64,000 nucleotides of DNA from Spinellus fusiger (GCA_025094145.1 JALLLS010000110.1:1-64000); one strand, 5' to 3'; positions 23,474 to 36,584 are shown, counted from the first letter of the stretch. The notes: generated by a model from the sequence alone, not told the origin. Numbers and translations are program-made.

Positions 23474-25300
23474 TAAATTAAGTATGAATTTAATTTTATT
23501 AAGAAAGTGTAGAATAGGCAGTGATGTAATACCTATTCGCATGGATGGCCGTAGGAAAAGTGGAAAACAGGTGGAATTGCTAAAACTAGCTATAAATAAT
23601 GAAATGTTTCATAAGGGAAATGTATATAATAGCTAAGTGTACATTTTAATAATAATAAAAAAGAGAAGTCAACACACATCTTTGATTCCGCAAGAAGGGT
23701 GGTTTATACCCTAAGGTGAAGTATAGTTATTGGTTCTTGTTCTGTTTTTGTTTGTTCCCTTTGTTTGTCTTTTCCGTTGGTACGTCGTTAGGAAGACTAT
23801 CTTTATCTGTCTTCTCGTGTTCTCACAGGCCTACTCTAAGAGTATCTCTCAGACCACCAAAACCATAGTTTTTCACAGCCGTAGAGAAACAAGTTCCCCA
23901 TCTACCACACACGAGCCCCTCCAACTTATACACCCACAAGAACAGCCAGCCTTTCCCCAAGGTCCTACATGTCTCCTAACTCATCCCGAGTGCCCAAAAT
24001 TACAAAAGGAAGAAATTTGCTACTAACATTTTTTATGTAAGTTATGAAATATATTGTATTTCTAGAAATAAATAGCCAATCTCTTGTCCCCTCTACTGTG
24101 CACTGATTTTTCAGCTATTAAGGCTATAGATTTCCATATACTAAATTCTATCAAGAGAATAGTTCTCACTACTAAAATAAACTTAGAGAAAAATATTAAA
24201 CGATTTAGTAAAAATTAAGCATCAGATACAATATGAATAGACTGTCCGTGATTTGAGTGAGACCAAAGTTCTATCAAACAACCTTTGTGAATTCATTTTC
24301 AATTATCACTTTTTAGACTATGATTTTAGACTAAAAAATAAAATAAAAAAGTAAAGGATACTAAAGCTTAAAAGTTATGTGCTCCCAAATGAAAAATATG
24401 CTCCCCTATGCAATAAAATCCCAAGTATAGCAAAATTGATCCATAGATCGTGTGTATAAAATACTTGTAAAAATAAATAAAAATAAAAATTTGAACTAAA
24501 GCTCAGAGTGATTTGACAATCCTGCTAATAATGAATATTGGAAAATCACAGCCTTTATCAACAAGGGCATTTTATCACTTTAAATACTATTCAATATTAA
24601 TTAAATGTAAAAAAAAGTGTCTATAATAACACTTAATTAAATACTAGCTTATTAAATACTCATGAAGTCTTATATAACTTGATGTGCGTTCTGGATATTT
24701 ATGAGCAGATTTACAATGTCTTAGTTTTAGAAATGAAGACTTGTCTGATCAAATATATTTAAGTGTCAAGGTGTTTCATAAATTGAATACATATGTGTGT
24801 GATAGTTATTAAAAACATTAAATAATGTTTCTATAGTGTCTATTTCTATTTGATTTGAAATAGTGCGATTTATACTAACATTTAATTCCTTTAGATATTT
24901 CATAGAACATAAAGCTTTTATTAACTCATAAATAAAAATAGGCTTAGTATTGTAAATACTCTCATTAAATCAATACAAACAAAACTTTACTGAAGATGAG
25001 TGTCAGACTACTATTCCTACCACAGTAGTAAAGATATACAAACGGTATAGAATAATGACTAACATTTATATTCAAAGTTGAGGTAAATGTTTATTATATG
25101 TATAGCCTCTATACAGTCACACCCATTTGAATATAGTACTTTTGAAAATAGATTTCAGGACGAAATATTTAGAATATGTTCAACAACAAATAAAATACTT
25201 TACACTTGATCTAGAAGCTTCAGACTTTAGCACACCAAAGCTCAACATATTTAATGATTGAAAATAGAAAAATAATAATATAGTTAATATTTCGTATGGC
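23474..25300. other. AT-rich stretch with one exon-like GC-richer island
   Basis: Mostly AT-rich without coding signal. Exception: after a TTCTCACAG acceptor-like site at about 23829, an open frame runs to a TAA at 24026 (AYSKSISQTTKTIVFHSRRE at its start) and is GC-richer than its surroundings. A GTACGT donor-like site lies about 50 bases upstream of the acceptor. No ATG-bearing first exon is visible, so I do not call a gene. Confidence 0.35.
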
Positions 25301-25309
25301 CTCTTTTGG

Positions 25310-25560
25310 CATCACTGACTGTCTGGCATCCGTTAGTCATACTCTGAATTTATTGTTGTGTAAGTTCAATGCCAACTTTCTCTTAATTTTCTGCAAGTAA
25401 AGCCTTCAGATTTTCAATATTGGTAATCTACACTCCTCTTTCTTCAATCTGTATTTCCAAGACCCACCATATGTGTTCAATTGGAGTTAAATCAGGGCTT
25501 TGTGCGGGCCAGTAATCAAAGTGCCCTAATTTGATGCGTCTCTTTTCACCATCTGGCTAG
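25310..25560 (-). pseudogene. Tc1-like transposase C-terminal fragment
   Basis: The minus strand reads LGHFDYWPAQSPDLTPIEHI followed by WWVLEIQIEERGV and a stop. This is the conserved block around the third catalytic acidic residue of Tc1/mariner transposases (WPAQSPDLNPIE). Upstream catalytic blocks are absent, so only a tail fragment remains. Confidence 0.8.
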
Positions 25561-25615
25561 GCCCCAGTAAGACAGCCAGCACACTCTCCCAACAAATCTG
25601 TTTCTCTTTGTGTTT

Positions 25616-25882
25616 TTAAGTTAAGGCTGGACTGTGATCTACAGAGAAAAATCTAAACACTGACTGATTGCAATAGCTGATAAGGGTGTTTCTATATACA
25701 TCAACTTCAAACTTCAACATTTCTAATTTCAGTTGATTGTATGAGACAAATCGACCCTTTCTAATAAGACCTTTCAAGTGTCTAATGTTCTTTTCGTTCT
25801 CCCTCTTTTTTTTATAGGTTTTCCATGACTCTTCAAACTTAATATGCAAAACCATGTGACAACATATTTTGTAAAAGTACAC
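25616..25882 (-). other. Unclassified coding relic
   Basis: A minus frame of 88 codons with protein-like, basic composition (FEESWKTYKKKRENEKNIRH, LIRKGRFVSYNQLKLEM, SYCNQSVFRFFSVD). I do not recognise it. Together with 26649-27020, on the same strand, it may be debris of one unknown transposon gene. The start codon of the frame is not reliable. Confidence 0.3.
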
Positions 25883-26648
25883 ATAGAATCATATAAACCA
25901 CTTTTCTACTACCAAATCTTCATTGAGAACTGTATCTACTTGATTTAAGCTTACTATTATACTATTATATATAAAAGTACACATTATTGATACATATGAT
26001 TTTTTTGCCATTATCATCTTTAGTTTTTCTTAAAAGTATAACTATTCATTAGTGAAAATTCTTGTTAAAACCGTTAATTAGTTGAGGTTTAGTTGAGTTA
26101 GACCGAGCTAAAGCACCGATACCAGCATGGAGTGTCCAAGTCAGTTTGACAAGTCATAAAGTTTAACCTTTTCTTCATTCTTCTTTTATATTCTGTTATT
26201 TCATACTTATACTAGTTTTACTTAAGTTTCATATATCTGCTTTCTCTTCATATCTCCACAGTCTACTCAGTTGAATAGTAGCTAGAGTCATACATATGAT
26301 ATTTAAATGATATATTGTTTGGTATGTTTATTGCTGATATAGTTTAGTTTAAGTGTATTTTCATGCAGCTTGAATATAGGCTTGCAAAATATATGGTATA
26401 GACAGATGTTTATATATATAGGATTGTAGTTAGGTATTAGTTTGCCAGGAATAATACTATTCAAAAGACGAAATACGATCTCTTTTACTGTTTAAATCTG
26501 CCCTTTCAACCGATATTTCTTGTGACCATTCAATTGTAGCAGTATTATAAAAAGTGTCTTAGCATTATTCTATTCAATGCCTCACATAGCCTGGCTTTGC
26601 TTCTTCCATAGCAATATACTTTTCTGACAGTCTCCTTAATTCTAATTT

Positions 26649-27020
26649 TTATTCTTTGATGATTTTATAGTTGTTAAAGAAATAGAGAGATATCCACACT
26701 GTTCTCTCTCCTAGTACGAGTTCAACTGACAAATATAGCTTTTCTCTCCTTTCTGATAGGACGAACATATAAATGTAACTGAGGTAATCGATCTTCCTAA
26801 AAATATTTACCACAAAACACCATGCAAAACCTTCAATATCAGATCCAAATACCAATGCTACCATGATCTGTCTTTGTTTCTGATTTTGTACCTTTCTTTT
26901 TGCATCTATATACCTGAATACTAAGCCGAATACTAAAAAAAACCTTATAAGTACCACATTAGACAATTTAAATATACAGTTATAAACATACACTAGCTCA
27001 TGGCCTTCTATTTTATTCAA
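26649..27020 (-). other. Unclassified coding relic
   Basis: A 123-codon minus frame with charged and aromatic segments (RYIDAKRKVQNQKQRQIMVA, VLSERREKLYLSVELVLGE). Past its stop, another frame continues with protein-like text (CYGRSKARLCEALNRI), which suggests a longer broken gene. There is no family assignment. The strand matches the relic at 25616-25882. Confidence 0.3.
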
Positions 27021-27565
27021 TCAACCCTCTTCTACATAAATTGAAATTAATATAATTGAAATTGAAATTAATTTATAGTGTTAAAGTAAAATAAAACAGT
27101 AGCTTTAAGAGAATAAACTATCCATTAGAAGAGAGAAATAATATTTCAAGATAGCATGTGGGGACATACCAACTAAGGTTACCACAGTAAAGGTTTACTC
27201 TTAAAGTAGCTACAGAGTATAGATTAAACAAAAAACAGCAAGCCAGTTAATATTAGTATTTTCTTTAATCTTTCAGTTAATCTTTATTTAGTTTTTAATT
27301 GACATAGATAACAGGATAGTTATAAAAAAAATGTTTTCACCTTGTAATAAAGTATCTTTAAATTGAATAAGCTTATTAGAGCATCCCAACAGACTGTCTA
27401 TCTGACCCTTCAAATTAAAGAGTATTTATATTGAGTCCCAACAGATTAATTTGGAGGTTTTGGTTAAATTTTTCTATTTCTCTATTTCAACATTGTTGTG
27501 AAGTCACTTTCCATAAAAAGATAGCGTGTTTGGCGTAGACTGTTTACTTTTTTATATGAGAAATA

Positions 27566-28833
27566 CACTCTTTCCGGAAATTATTAGTGTAAAAATCAAA
27601 ATAAATTTGGTGCACAAATGGAATGCACTAAGTGCACCAAATAAATGAATTTATTATAAACATTTTCTTTCTAAACAATCGTCAAGTCTGGACTGAGAAT
27701 ATCTACTGAATCCTTGCAAGACACTGAACAGCACTTTATTACAAGAATATGAGATTGTTGAGGATAATGTTTCCTCATCCAAAAGAGCTTCTCTTTTGAG
27801 TCTACTCTCTACAACTGACCAGAACTGCTCAATAGGATTAAGCTCAGGTGAATAAGGTGGAAGATAGACGCAGCTATATTCTCTACCCTTAATGCAAAGC
27901 TGAATGTCCCTATTTTTATGGATAGGGGCATTGTCCATGATCAAATACAGTCCCACCCTTACCTTTTTGACACTGGATGGGACCACTTACTGCTATTATA
28001 TCCTTCAAACCTGCTTCGTCAATGAAAGCATAGTTGCTCAAAAAAATCCATATCAATTTCCTGCCAACGAGTAACCCAGTTATACCTTTCTTCAATCTTT
28101 TTGGGACTGTTTCGCTCTACCGAATGGAAATGAGCTCTCTTGAGTGTGAAATGACATTTCTTGGTAAGGAAGTCATGCAAAGTAGACTTCTTGATTTCAA
28201 GACTCATAAACTAGGCATTCAACTGCTCTATCATTTCCTTCAGGACAATATCTTTCCTTTCATCTACCATGTCAACCACAGAATCCTTGTGTTCTTTGCA
28301 AAGTTTAGGTGGTTTTCCAGCCAAATTACTATTGGAACTGCTACCATCTTTCTTGTGAGGTAAGTCATCCTTATTTAAACTCTCTGTTCCTTTTTTAAAC
28401 CAGTTTTTACCAGTGGTAGAAGGTATATTGACCTTTTTGCAAGCAGCACGAACACTAAGTTGCTTCTCATACACCCAATAAAAAAAACCTATCGTTATCC
28501 TCTTTTTTATATATAAAAAATAGCTCGCTTTTGCAACCTGTCTATTTTTAATGATACCATCATGTTCTAAGTTGTCGAGTTTATTGTCCTTGACATGCTT
28601 TTCTGGAGGCTTCAGTTCCATGTAGTGTTTAAAGTTTGTGGCGTTGTGCAGTGGGTATTGCTCATTGTCCAGTTTCATATCTAGAATAGTAACTGAGCCC
28701 TCCTATTCTTTGTAAAGATTCCCGCTTTCATCTTCGTAAATAAGTTAATCCCTTTTCAATGTTGAATGGTTGTTTTCTTTTTAAAAAGAAAAAAATCAGT
28801 ATAAAAATGTACCAATAATTTCCGGAAAGAGTG
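27566..28833 (-). mobile_element. IS630/Tc1-like DNA transposon with intact inverted repeats
   Basis: The ends are CACTCTTTCCGGAAATTATT at 27566 and its exact reverse complement ending at 28833, both flanked by the dinucleotide TA (27564-27565, 28834-28835). The 1268-bp element carries one decayed transposase on the minus strand. Confidence 0.93.
27654..28678 (-). pseudogene. IS630/Tc1-like DDE transposase, broken
   Basis: The reading starts at ATG 28678 (MKLDNEQYPLHNATNFKHYM). It has a helix-turn-helix stretch (LSVRAACKKVNIPSTTGKNW), a stop after VLKEMIEQLNA near 28211, then continues in a shifted frame (LHDFLTKKCHFTLKRAHFHS). The catalytic triad is visible across frames: NYAFIDEAG near 28020, YLIMDNAPIHK, and YLPPYSPELNPIEQFW. 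The protein would cut and paste the element at TA sites. At least two frame disruptions prevent expression, but both terminal repeats are intact, so the copy could still be mobilised by a related transposase. Confidence 0.9.
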
Positions 28834-29095
28834 TAACTTCACAATAGGTTTCTGAGGCTTAACTATTCTGATTCAAATGGACTGTCGATAGACAGTCCGC
28901 TGGGTGATATAGCTTTTGGAGACTGTTCATTCTATAATTTAGATCTATTTGAAGAGTCAGGATAGACAGCCTGTTGAAGATGATCTTATAGAGGTAGTAT
29001 TGGATAGTCTAATTATCATATGATTATGTAATCTTTTTTCCTTACCAATCTCAAAGAGCCTACATGGAGTTGTTTACATGAGTGTTTTTTTTGTA

Positions 29096-30323
29096 CACAC
29101 CCAAGGATTTTTCTGGTCTTTAAGCGGTAATATATCCTTCCTTTTACATCCGCAAAAAACATATCTTTTATGGAAAATTATTTAAAATTAAGGCGTTGCG
29201 GATATTTAAATAATTATTTCCTTTTGTAGAATACTTCACTATCAAATTGTATTATCAATAGAATATATTGTTTATGAATAAAATTGTTTATTGTAATAGT
29301 ATAGCTAATACTATAGTATGACTATAGCTACTGCCCAAGTACATGCCCTCATAGCAATAGAATATATAACCTAAGATCCTTATGCTTTATCCTTGGGACA
29401 TAGATAGCTATGCTCAAGAGTATTTTCTAGACGTTATTGACCTTGTAGAAGACTACTTGGGACTGACTTGAAAGGAATCTTTATTTATTAATAACAGTAC
29501 AATGAGTGTCTTGTGGAATACAATGAGCTCAAGCCCAAATGAAGACACTGCTTACCTTTTTATCACTAGAATAGTCCTAGGTGGTGTCTATCACTTTTTT
29601 CTATTGTTTCTCTTTGTTAATAATAGCACATTACCTTGCTCATCTATGCTCATCTTGACGAGCACTTGGGTGTTAAGTTGTATGCGCAATGTGAGAAATA
29701 ACAAAGGGAGGGGAATATCAAAACAAATAATAATATTTCATCTATTATTCTGGTAATAAACTACACCATAGCCTCTACTCATAAAATTCACAAGTCAAAC
29801 AATTCACACTCTATTTGTCTTGAGCCTAAGAGACAGTATTAGAAACAATACTTTGTAATCATTAAGCACCACTGTTAATACCAGTTACAATAACATAGTT
29901 ACTGAAGTGATCATCAATATTGAGTCAATAAATAGCTATACTACTCTTAATATAAGTAAGTTTGGTTCTATTTTATAGACAATGACCACTAGAGCTAACT
30001 CTATAGGTTCTGTAATACATCTTTCTTAAGCAGTGTCATACTGCAAATACTGTGGGCTTATGGATAACACATTATGTTAAACAATAAATGCAGTGACCGA
30101 GTTGTAATATTAAGTGAATTCTGGTTCTATTTCTTGTCTTTACAGCCAATTCTATACTTTTTAATTGCAAAGTCAATCGTCATTGCTAGAATAGGCAAGT
30201 AGAGTTTGAAATTGTCCATTTAGACAACGAAAAGGCCTTTTTAAACACATTAGCCAATCATAGGAATATTAAGGTTTTATTCTCAGGATATTTCTTTATA
30301 TATCCCAATAATCTTTGGGTGTG
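29096..30323. mobile_element. TIR repeat family, copy A
   Basis: A 1228-bp element flanked by TA (29094-29095, 30324-30325). Its left end, CACACCCAAGGATTTTTCTG, leads into GTCTTTAAGCGGT. Its right end reads inward as CACACCCAAAGATTATTGGG followed by ATATATAAAG. It has no transposase; an 84-codon frame inside (29502-29756) is shared with copy B only because the DNA is duplicated. It is a non-autonomous member. From about 29249 to the right end it is almost identical to copy B. Confidence 0.9.
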
Positions 30324-30325
30324 TA

Positions 30326-32503
30326 GTAAAGTCGGAGACTTCAGACTTATTTACATGTGCAGGCTATTGTAATAAAAGAAACTGACTGTTTACATAAAGA
30401 TGAAGTATCAAATGAAAGTGAAATATTACGGAACCTGAAATGTATAATACTCTTTGCGTACCACTTAATAAACAAACATTTATTTTTGGAAGAGTCTCAC
30501 GAGTAATCATAATAATCATGGATATTCTGTTTTGTAATAATTACAAAAGCACCAAAGTCTGGGTCACTGAGATTAATAAAGAGAGTAAATACTTATGACT
30601 ACACACAACGTAGATAGCATGGAATACGCACTCTCAATATCTATTAAAACAAAATAAATAACAACTTTTAAACTTAGCTAGTGTTGGCTTAGCTAACTCC
30701 TTACAAACTTAATAATCAACAAACACATAAGTAATTATCTTTAAAATATTTTATTACTCTTATTTCTTACACTAAATGCTTATGTAGATCTCATTGTTAA
30801 TCAATTAAGGTTATTGTTACGTATAGTGGAAGACATTGATAAATAGCACCATTTTTGGCTTGTTTTATTTATATTATTCAAAACAGCCAGTTTGTAACTG
30901 ATAAAGTAGAGTCATTAGCCAATAGTTGATGGAAAATGATACTATACACATTGGATTTTAGTTTTGTTTATTTAAAGGGTATCTTTTTTCTTCCACTCTA
31001 CAGAAGTATTATTATTATCTTTTACTATGGGTCTATCTTATCATTGTTAAAAACCTTATACTTTTTCATTCTCTTTTCATTCTCTACTATGATTCAATCG
31101 AGTCTTTCAAAAGACTCTTTGGGTTATTGCTTAGTACAAATTAGTCTCAGAGTATAAGTAGCACTTTGATGTGTTGTGGATAGCCCCTGTTACTAAGATA
31201 TTTTATTTTATTTATCTATACTCTTTTTAATGTTCATGTCCATGCTCATGTTTATATCATACTTATGCTTATGCCTGTACTGATGTTGATACTTTTATTT
31301 TCATATAGACTGGTTTATGGGCCTGTTTTATTTCTCTCTTTCCTATAAGAGAATGGCTAACATACCCAAGATTTACTATACATTTTTGCATTCCATATAA
31401 ATCATTTTAAGCCATATTTGTGGTCTTGTACGCATTTAAATATCGGGGTTTAGCTTGTTTATACTTTTGGCCACTTTACAACAATGTTTTTTTTTATTCC
31501 ACAAGTACCTTTCCTCCCATTGACTGTTCTTATTGACTCTTAAGCTATCTTATTATTGCTATTAATTAGATTTTCTAAGTCATCTATAGTTGGGAAATTC
31601 CAGCCTTTTATTCCGTTGTTACATTATATGTTTTAATTTAGTATCTCATGCTTTCTAGAGGGTTTTATTACTTTTCTTACGCCACTAAAAGACTATCTTT
31701 CTATTCTCTTTGAATCAGGAATGTCTAAGATAAAAATAAAAATAAATACAAAACACACTAAAACATATTAGAATAGAAAGGTACCTTAAAGTTCATATAA
31801 AAAGATGGTCTGTGAGTCAGAGCTAAGAAAACTATGGCAAGAAGAAATAACTTCTGAAAGTCGGGGCTGGACAATAAGAGCTCAGACCAATGAACAGTAG
31901 AATCAGGCTGTTGTTGGTGTTTGATTTGTTAGTCAACACATTAGTCCAATTTTCTTAGATTATATCCACCAAAATAAGTCAATTTTTTTAAAATGCCAAA
32001 ACCATGCTCTGGTTTATTCAGATAAATAATAATAAAGGGGGAGAATAAGATGTTTCTTAGCCATAGTACAAACAGTTACTACTGCGACTTGTTGTGGAGT
32101 GTTGATATCTCCAACTATATTTTACACACAAACGAACAGATACGGTAATCTGTGCAAGTAAAGGATATTGTAAAGACCGAACTCGAGTCATACAGTCCCC
32201 AAGAAAACACAAAAAGGATCTACGCTGAATCAAGCTTAGTAAATAAGGTCTAGAAAATAATACTGTACTTGAATAAGATGGTCTATTAACAGTACAACTG
32301 TCCATTAAGAAAATTTAAATAACCAGATTCAATATATGGGCAGAACAGTTTGTAGATTATTAATGACAAGGTTTATTTTACAGAATGGTTAAGACTAAAC
32401 AAAGCCAGAGGCAGAGTTACTAATGATTAAGATGATAAATAGTAGGGAAAGGGAAGTCATTTGACTGTATTAAAAACTAAGATACTAGGTGATGAGATTA
32501 AAC
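30326..32503. other. AT-rich stretch downstream of the transporter
   Basis: No gene is supported. Short frames at 30936-31157 and 32057-32305 lack protein features. The last 100-200 bases hold the transporter 3' UTR. Confidence 0.5.
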
Positions 32504-34184
32504 TTAGTATTGGTCCTTGGCGGCGGCACCCTTCTCCAAAGAACCCTCTTCAACAGAACGGTGTTCAAAGGTTTGACCAGCAGCATTCTTGTCATCGTGG
32601 AAAGCAATGTCTTTGTTGCGGAAAGCAAAGATGCTACCACTGAAGACAAGGTCCATCTCTTCAAGAGATCTACCCTTGGTCTCGGGGAAGAAGAGGAAGA
32701 CACAGATACTCATGATGAAACAACAGCAGCCGAAGAAGATATAGGTACCCCAGGTAATGGTGTCCAACATGACAGGCACAATTTCAGAGATAACGAAGTT
32801 CATCAACCAGTTAGAAGCAGTAGCGAGGGAGTTACCCTTAGCACGGACGCTAACAGGGAAGATTTCAGCTGGGTAAACCCATCCGACAGGACCCCAGGAG
32901 TAGGCAAATCCAGCAACGAACAAGTAGATCATGACAATACAGAAGTAAGAGGCGCTGATGTTACCGCTCATGTCAATGGCCTTGGAGCCAGTGGCATCAA
33001 CGAAAACTCTGCCAGTGGCGCTCATCACGATACCAGTAAGCAACATGCAGATACCCATGAAGAGAGCACCAGAGATAAGAGTCATACGACGACCGAGTCT
33101 GTCAAGATACAAGACAGCAGGAAGAGTAGCAAACATGTTAAGGACACCGTTGACACCAGAGGCAATCAATGTAGCAGAGTTATCAGCAATACCGGCTTGG
33201 GTGAAGATCTTGGGAGCGTAGTACATGATGGAGTTGATACCAGTGAACTGTTGGAAAACCTGGATGAGGATACCCAAAATAAGTCTACGGCGAAGTCCGG
33301 GCTTCAGAAGCTCGAGGTAGCTGGAGACAGAGACTCTGCGTTCATGTTCAATCTGGCGGATAATATCATCGTACTCCTGGACAACGTAGGCATCAGATTT
33401 GTCACCGTTAGCGTGGAGGTTAGCCAACACAACCAAGGCCTCATCGTTACGGCCCTTGGAGATAAGCCAGCGGGGAGAGTAAGGCAAGAAGATGGCACCA
33501 ACACCAAGAATAAGAGCAGGGATGATCTGGATACCAAGGGGAATACGGAAAGAAGCCTCACTGTCGATGTGTTCACAACCGGCACCAATCCAGAAAGCAA
33601 CCATGAGACCGGTGGTAATCATGAGCTGCTGGAGGGAGATAAGACGACCACGAATTTCCTTGGGAGCAAGTTCAGACTGTAAAAAGAGCAAAAGTCAGTA
33701 ATGCACTTAGATATAACAGTATATTATTTTTTATCTTACCTGGTAGAGAGGGACAATCATGGAAAGCATACCAATACCGAGACCAGAAACAGCACGGCCA
33801 CCAACCATCATACCATAGCTGTTAGTACCACACTGGACAGCAGCACCAATACTGAAGACGAATGAACCGAGAATAATGGATCTTTTACGACTGAGATGTT
33901 CAGCGGAAGGACCTTTAAAATAAAGTTAGTACATCCTATCATAGAATAGAATAGAAATAAATATTCTTACCAGCCAAGAGAGCACCAACGAAACAACCAG
34001 CCAGCAGCAAACCTGTAATTGTACCGGTTTGAAGGGCTGAGAGTGTAGTTCCACCGCCTGTCATAAGGCTGATGAAGTGAGACATGGTTAAGACACCAGA
34101 AATGACACCAGTATCATAACCGAAGCAGAAACCACCTATAGCGGCGAAAAGGGAAACAATGTACACTTGTGCAGTGCGTGCCAT
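32504..34184 (-). CDS. MFS hexose/sugar transporter
   Basis: Three exons: 33971-34184, 33740-33912 and 32504-33676. They join across GT-AG introns of 58 and 63 nt and encode 519 residues. It is a sugar porter of the major facilitator superfamily in the plasma membrane. Signature motifs are GFCFGYDTGVISG in helix 1, GRR in LDRLGRRMTL, LPYSPRWLISKGR after helix 6, QQFTGINSIMYYAP in helix 7, and PETKGRSLEEMD after helix 12. Length and motif order match fungal glucose/hexose transporters with 12 helices. Substrate specificity is not decided by these motifs. Codon use is strongly biased and GC-rich against an AT-rich background, which suggests high expression. The opposite strand carries a long accidental frame (32489-33682) caused by that bias. 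Confidence 0.93.
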
Positions 34185-34245
34185 TGTTAGATAAATAAGA
34201 GTGTGATAAGAATATGAAGAAAAGAACTTGTGAAAAAGACGCTTT

Positions 34246-34253
34246 CTTTTATA
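34246..34253 (-). promoter_or_regulatory. Probable TATA box of the sugar transporter
   Basis: On the minus strand TATAAAAG lies 61 bases upstream of the ATG at 34184, a good core-promoter distance. Confidence 0.5.
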
Positions 34254-35372
34254 CTCATTTCTTTACATCTTTCAATCTCTCTTGGGAATAGAAAAGTGAT
34301 ACCAGATCAATGTAACAAACTCAGAAAAAAGTGGGGGAAAAAGTGGGAAGTAATTGTACAACATTCTATTCTCATACTTTTTCTCTGGCTTTTGCGGGTG
34401 ATGTATGACATTGAGAAACATTGAAATGAAGTACTATTGGCCCCATCCTCGACCTAACCAATCATGGTTTACCTGGAGAGTGCAACAAGCCCCGCTTTGC
34501 CCATTTTCCCGCTGCTTCTCCACTTTCACTACCCCACGTAGAAGGTCATTCCACTGATTGGCTTCCGCATAATTCAGTAAAAGAGGATTCCCGGGGTTTA
34601 TTATCGCCGACTCAACGAAAATCATCATCAATAATTTGCTCACAAATGGTTTTTTAGACACTAAACTGGCTGTAAAAATGAGAGATTTGTCTCGGCTTTT
34701 GCCCGTAGCATTGTGGTGAGATTTAATTGTCAAATGAATTCGTATTAACAATGATATAAGTAACAAGTGTTGATTGCGTTTATTACATTTATTCCCCACA
34801 AACAGGCAGATTAAACAATTAATTATTCTGTAACAACTCAACAGTAATCGTTTATTTGTTCATACGACTATGGTATGATTGATTAGAAAAAAAAAGTAAA
34901 TAAGGTTTTATAGAACTTAAGATTTTCCCCAATACACTCTAATTTTTATAAATAAAAGAACTGAATAAATCACTGGATTTGGTATGCGTTTTTAAAAAGA
35001 AAAACAGTAGTTCCATAATAAGTTCAGCTGATACTCTTTACTTTTTGATTGAATAAAGCTGCATTAAACAACATCCAGTATTGAAGATTATGCTTCTTCC
35101 TTTGTATTTTTACTCACACTTCGACACTTTATCCTATTATGGGCATTGACTCACTTTGACAATAATAATGGAGGCTAATTTGTGAGACTATTTTCAAGAG
35201 AGTAAGTAAATAAATAATCGTAGCCAATGACTCTCCCTACAAGCGTAAGCTTAGGATTCACAAGCTTGTTACACTGTTCAGATGATGTACAAAGATTACA
35301 TAGTGTAGAAATCAATACATAGAATATATAACCCCAAGCACTCATTCAGAGCTCATAGAGACTATCTTTATT
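34254..35372. other. Transporter upstream region and intergenic DNA
   Basis: Contains the transporter promoter region, with a GC-richer island (about 34435-34620) including CCCCAC and CCCGGGG words that might bind C2H2 repressors; this is speculative. The rest is AT-rich with no gene. Confidence 0.4.
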
Positions 35373-35374
35373 TT

Positions 35375-36584
35375 CACACCCAAAGAATTTTTTGGTCTTT
35401 AAGCGGTGAGATCTTCCTTTTACGAGGGTCCCAAATTTTGCCCTTTTATTCATCTGTGTTTAAAACCAAAGGTTTGCAAGTATCTAAATAATTGTTTCCT
35501 TTTGTGGATATCACAATATTGAATTGTATTATCAATAGAATATATTGTTTATTGTAATAGTATAGCTAATACTATAGTATGACTATAGCTACTGCCCAAG
35601 TACATGCCCTCATAGCAATAGAATATATAACCTAAGATCCTTATGCTTTATCCTTGGGACATAGATAGCTATGCTCAAGAGTATTTTCTAGACGTTATTG
35701 ACCTTGTAGAAGACTACTTGGGACTGACTTGAAAGGAATCTTTATTTATTAATAACAGTACAATGAGTGTCTTGTGGAATACAATGAGCTCAAGCCCAAA
35801 TGAAGACACTGCTTACCTTTTTATCACTAGAATAGTCCTAGGTGGTGTCTATCACTTTTTTCTATTGTTTCTCTTTGTTAATAATAGCACATTACCTTGC
35901 TCATCTATGCTCATCTTGACGAGCACTTGGGTGTTAAGTTGTATGCGCAATGTGAGAAATAACAGAGGGAGGGGAATATCAAAACAAATAATAATATTTC
36001 ATCTATTATTCTGGTAATAAACTACACCATAGCCTCTACTCATAAAATTCACAAGTCAAACAATTCACACTCTATTTGTCTTGAGCCTAAGAGACAGTAT
36101 TAGAAACAATACTTTGTAATCATTAAGCACCACTGTTAATACCAGTTACAATAACATAGTTACTGAAGTGATCATCAATATTGAGTCAATAAATAGCTAT
36201 ACTACTCTTAATATAAGTAAGTTTGGTTCTATTTTATAGACAATGACCACTAGAGCTAACTCTATAGGTTCTGTAATACATCTTTCTTAAGCAGTGTCAT
36301 ACTGCAAATACTGTGGGCTTATGGATAACACATTATGTTAAACAATAAATGCAGTGACCGAGTTGTAATATTAAGTGAATTCTGGTTCTATTTCTTGTCT
36401 TTACAGCCAATTCTATACTTTTTAATTGCAAAGTCAATCGTCATTGCTAGAATAGGCAAGTAGAGTTTGAAATTGTCCATTTAGACAACGAAAAGGCCTT
36501 TTTAAACACATTAGCCAATCATAGGAATATTAAGGTTTTATTCTCAGGATATTTCTTTATATATCCCAATAATCTTTGGGTGTG
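35375..36584. mobile_element. TIR repeat family, copy B
   Basis: A 1210-bp element with left end CACACCCAAAGAATTTTTTG and right end GGGTGTG followed by TA (36585-36586); the left flank is TT, a worn TA. The inner and right parts (from about 35510) are almost identical to copy A: I noted one substitution and one 16-nt deletion between direct repeats. The left 140-150 bases differ substantially. Like A it has no transposase. Confidence 0.9.

Noticed and set aside
26080..26160. ACCGAGCTAAAGCACCGATACCAGC-like GC-richer patch considered as an RNA gene
   Set aside because: Does not fit tRNA, 5S rRNA or U snRNA patterns that I can check by eye.
29502..29756. 84-codon frame conserved in two places (also 35763-36017)
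   Set aside because: The identity is explained by near-identical DNA of repeat copies A and B. No matching open frame was seen in the older copies C and F, and no domain is evident.
32489..33682. 397-codon plus-strand open frame
   Set aside because: It lies exactly antisense to the sugar transporter, whose helices, motifs and splice sites are unambiguous. The frame results from biased codon use on the real strand.
34434..34841. 135-codon minus frame upstream of the transporter
   Set aside because: Overlaps the probable promoter region, has an unreliable start and lacks domain logic.
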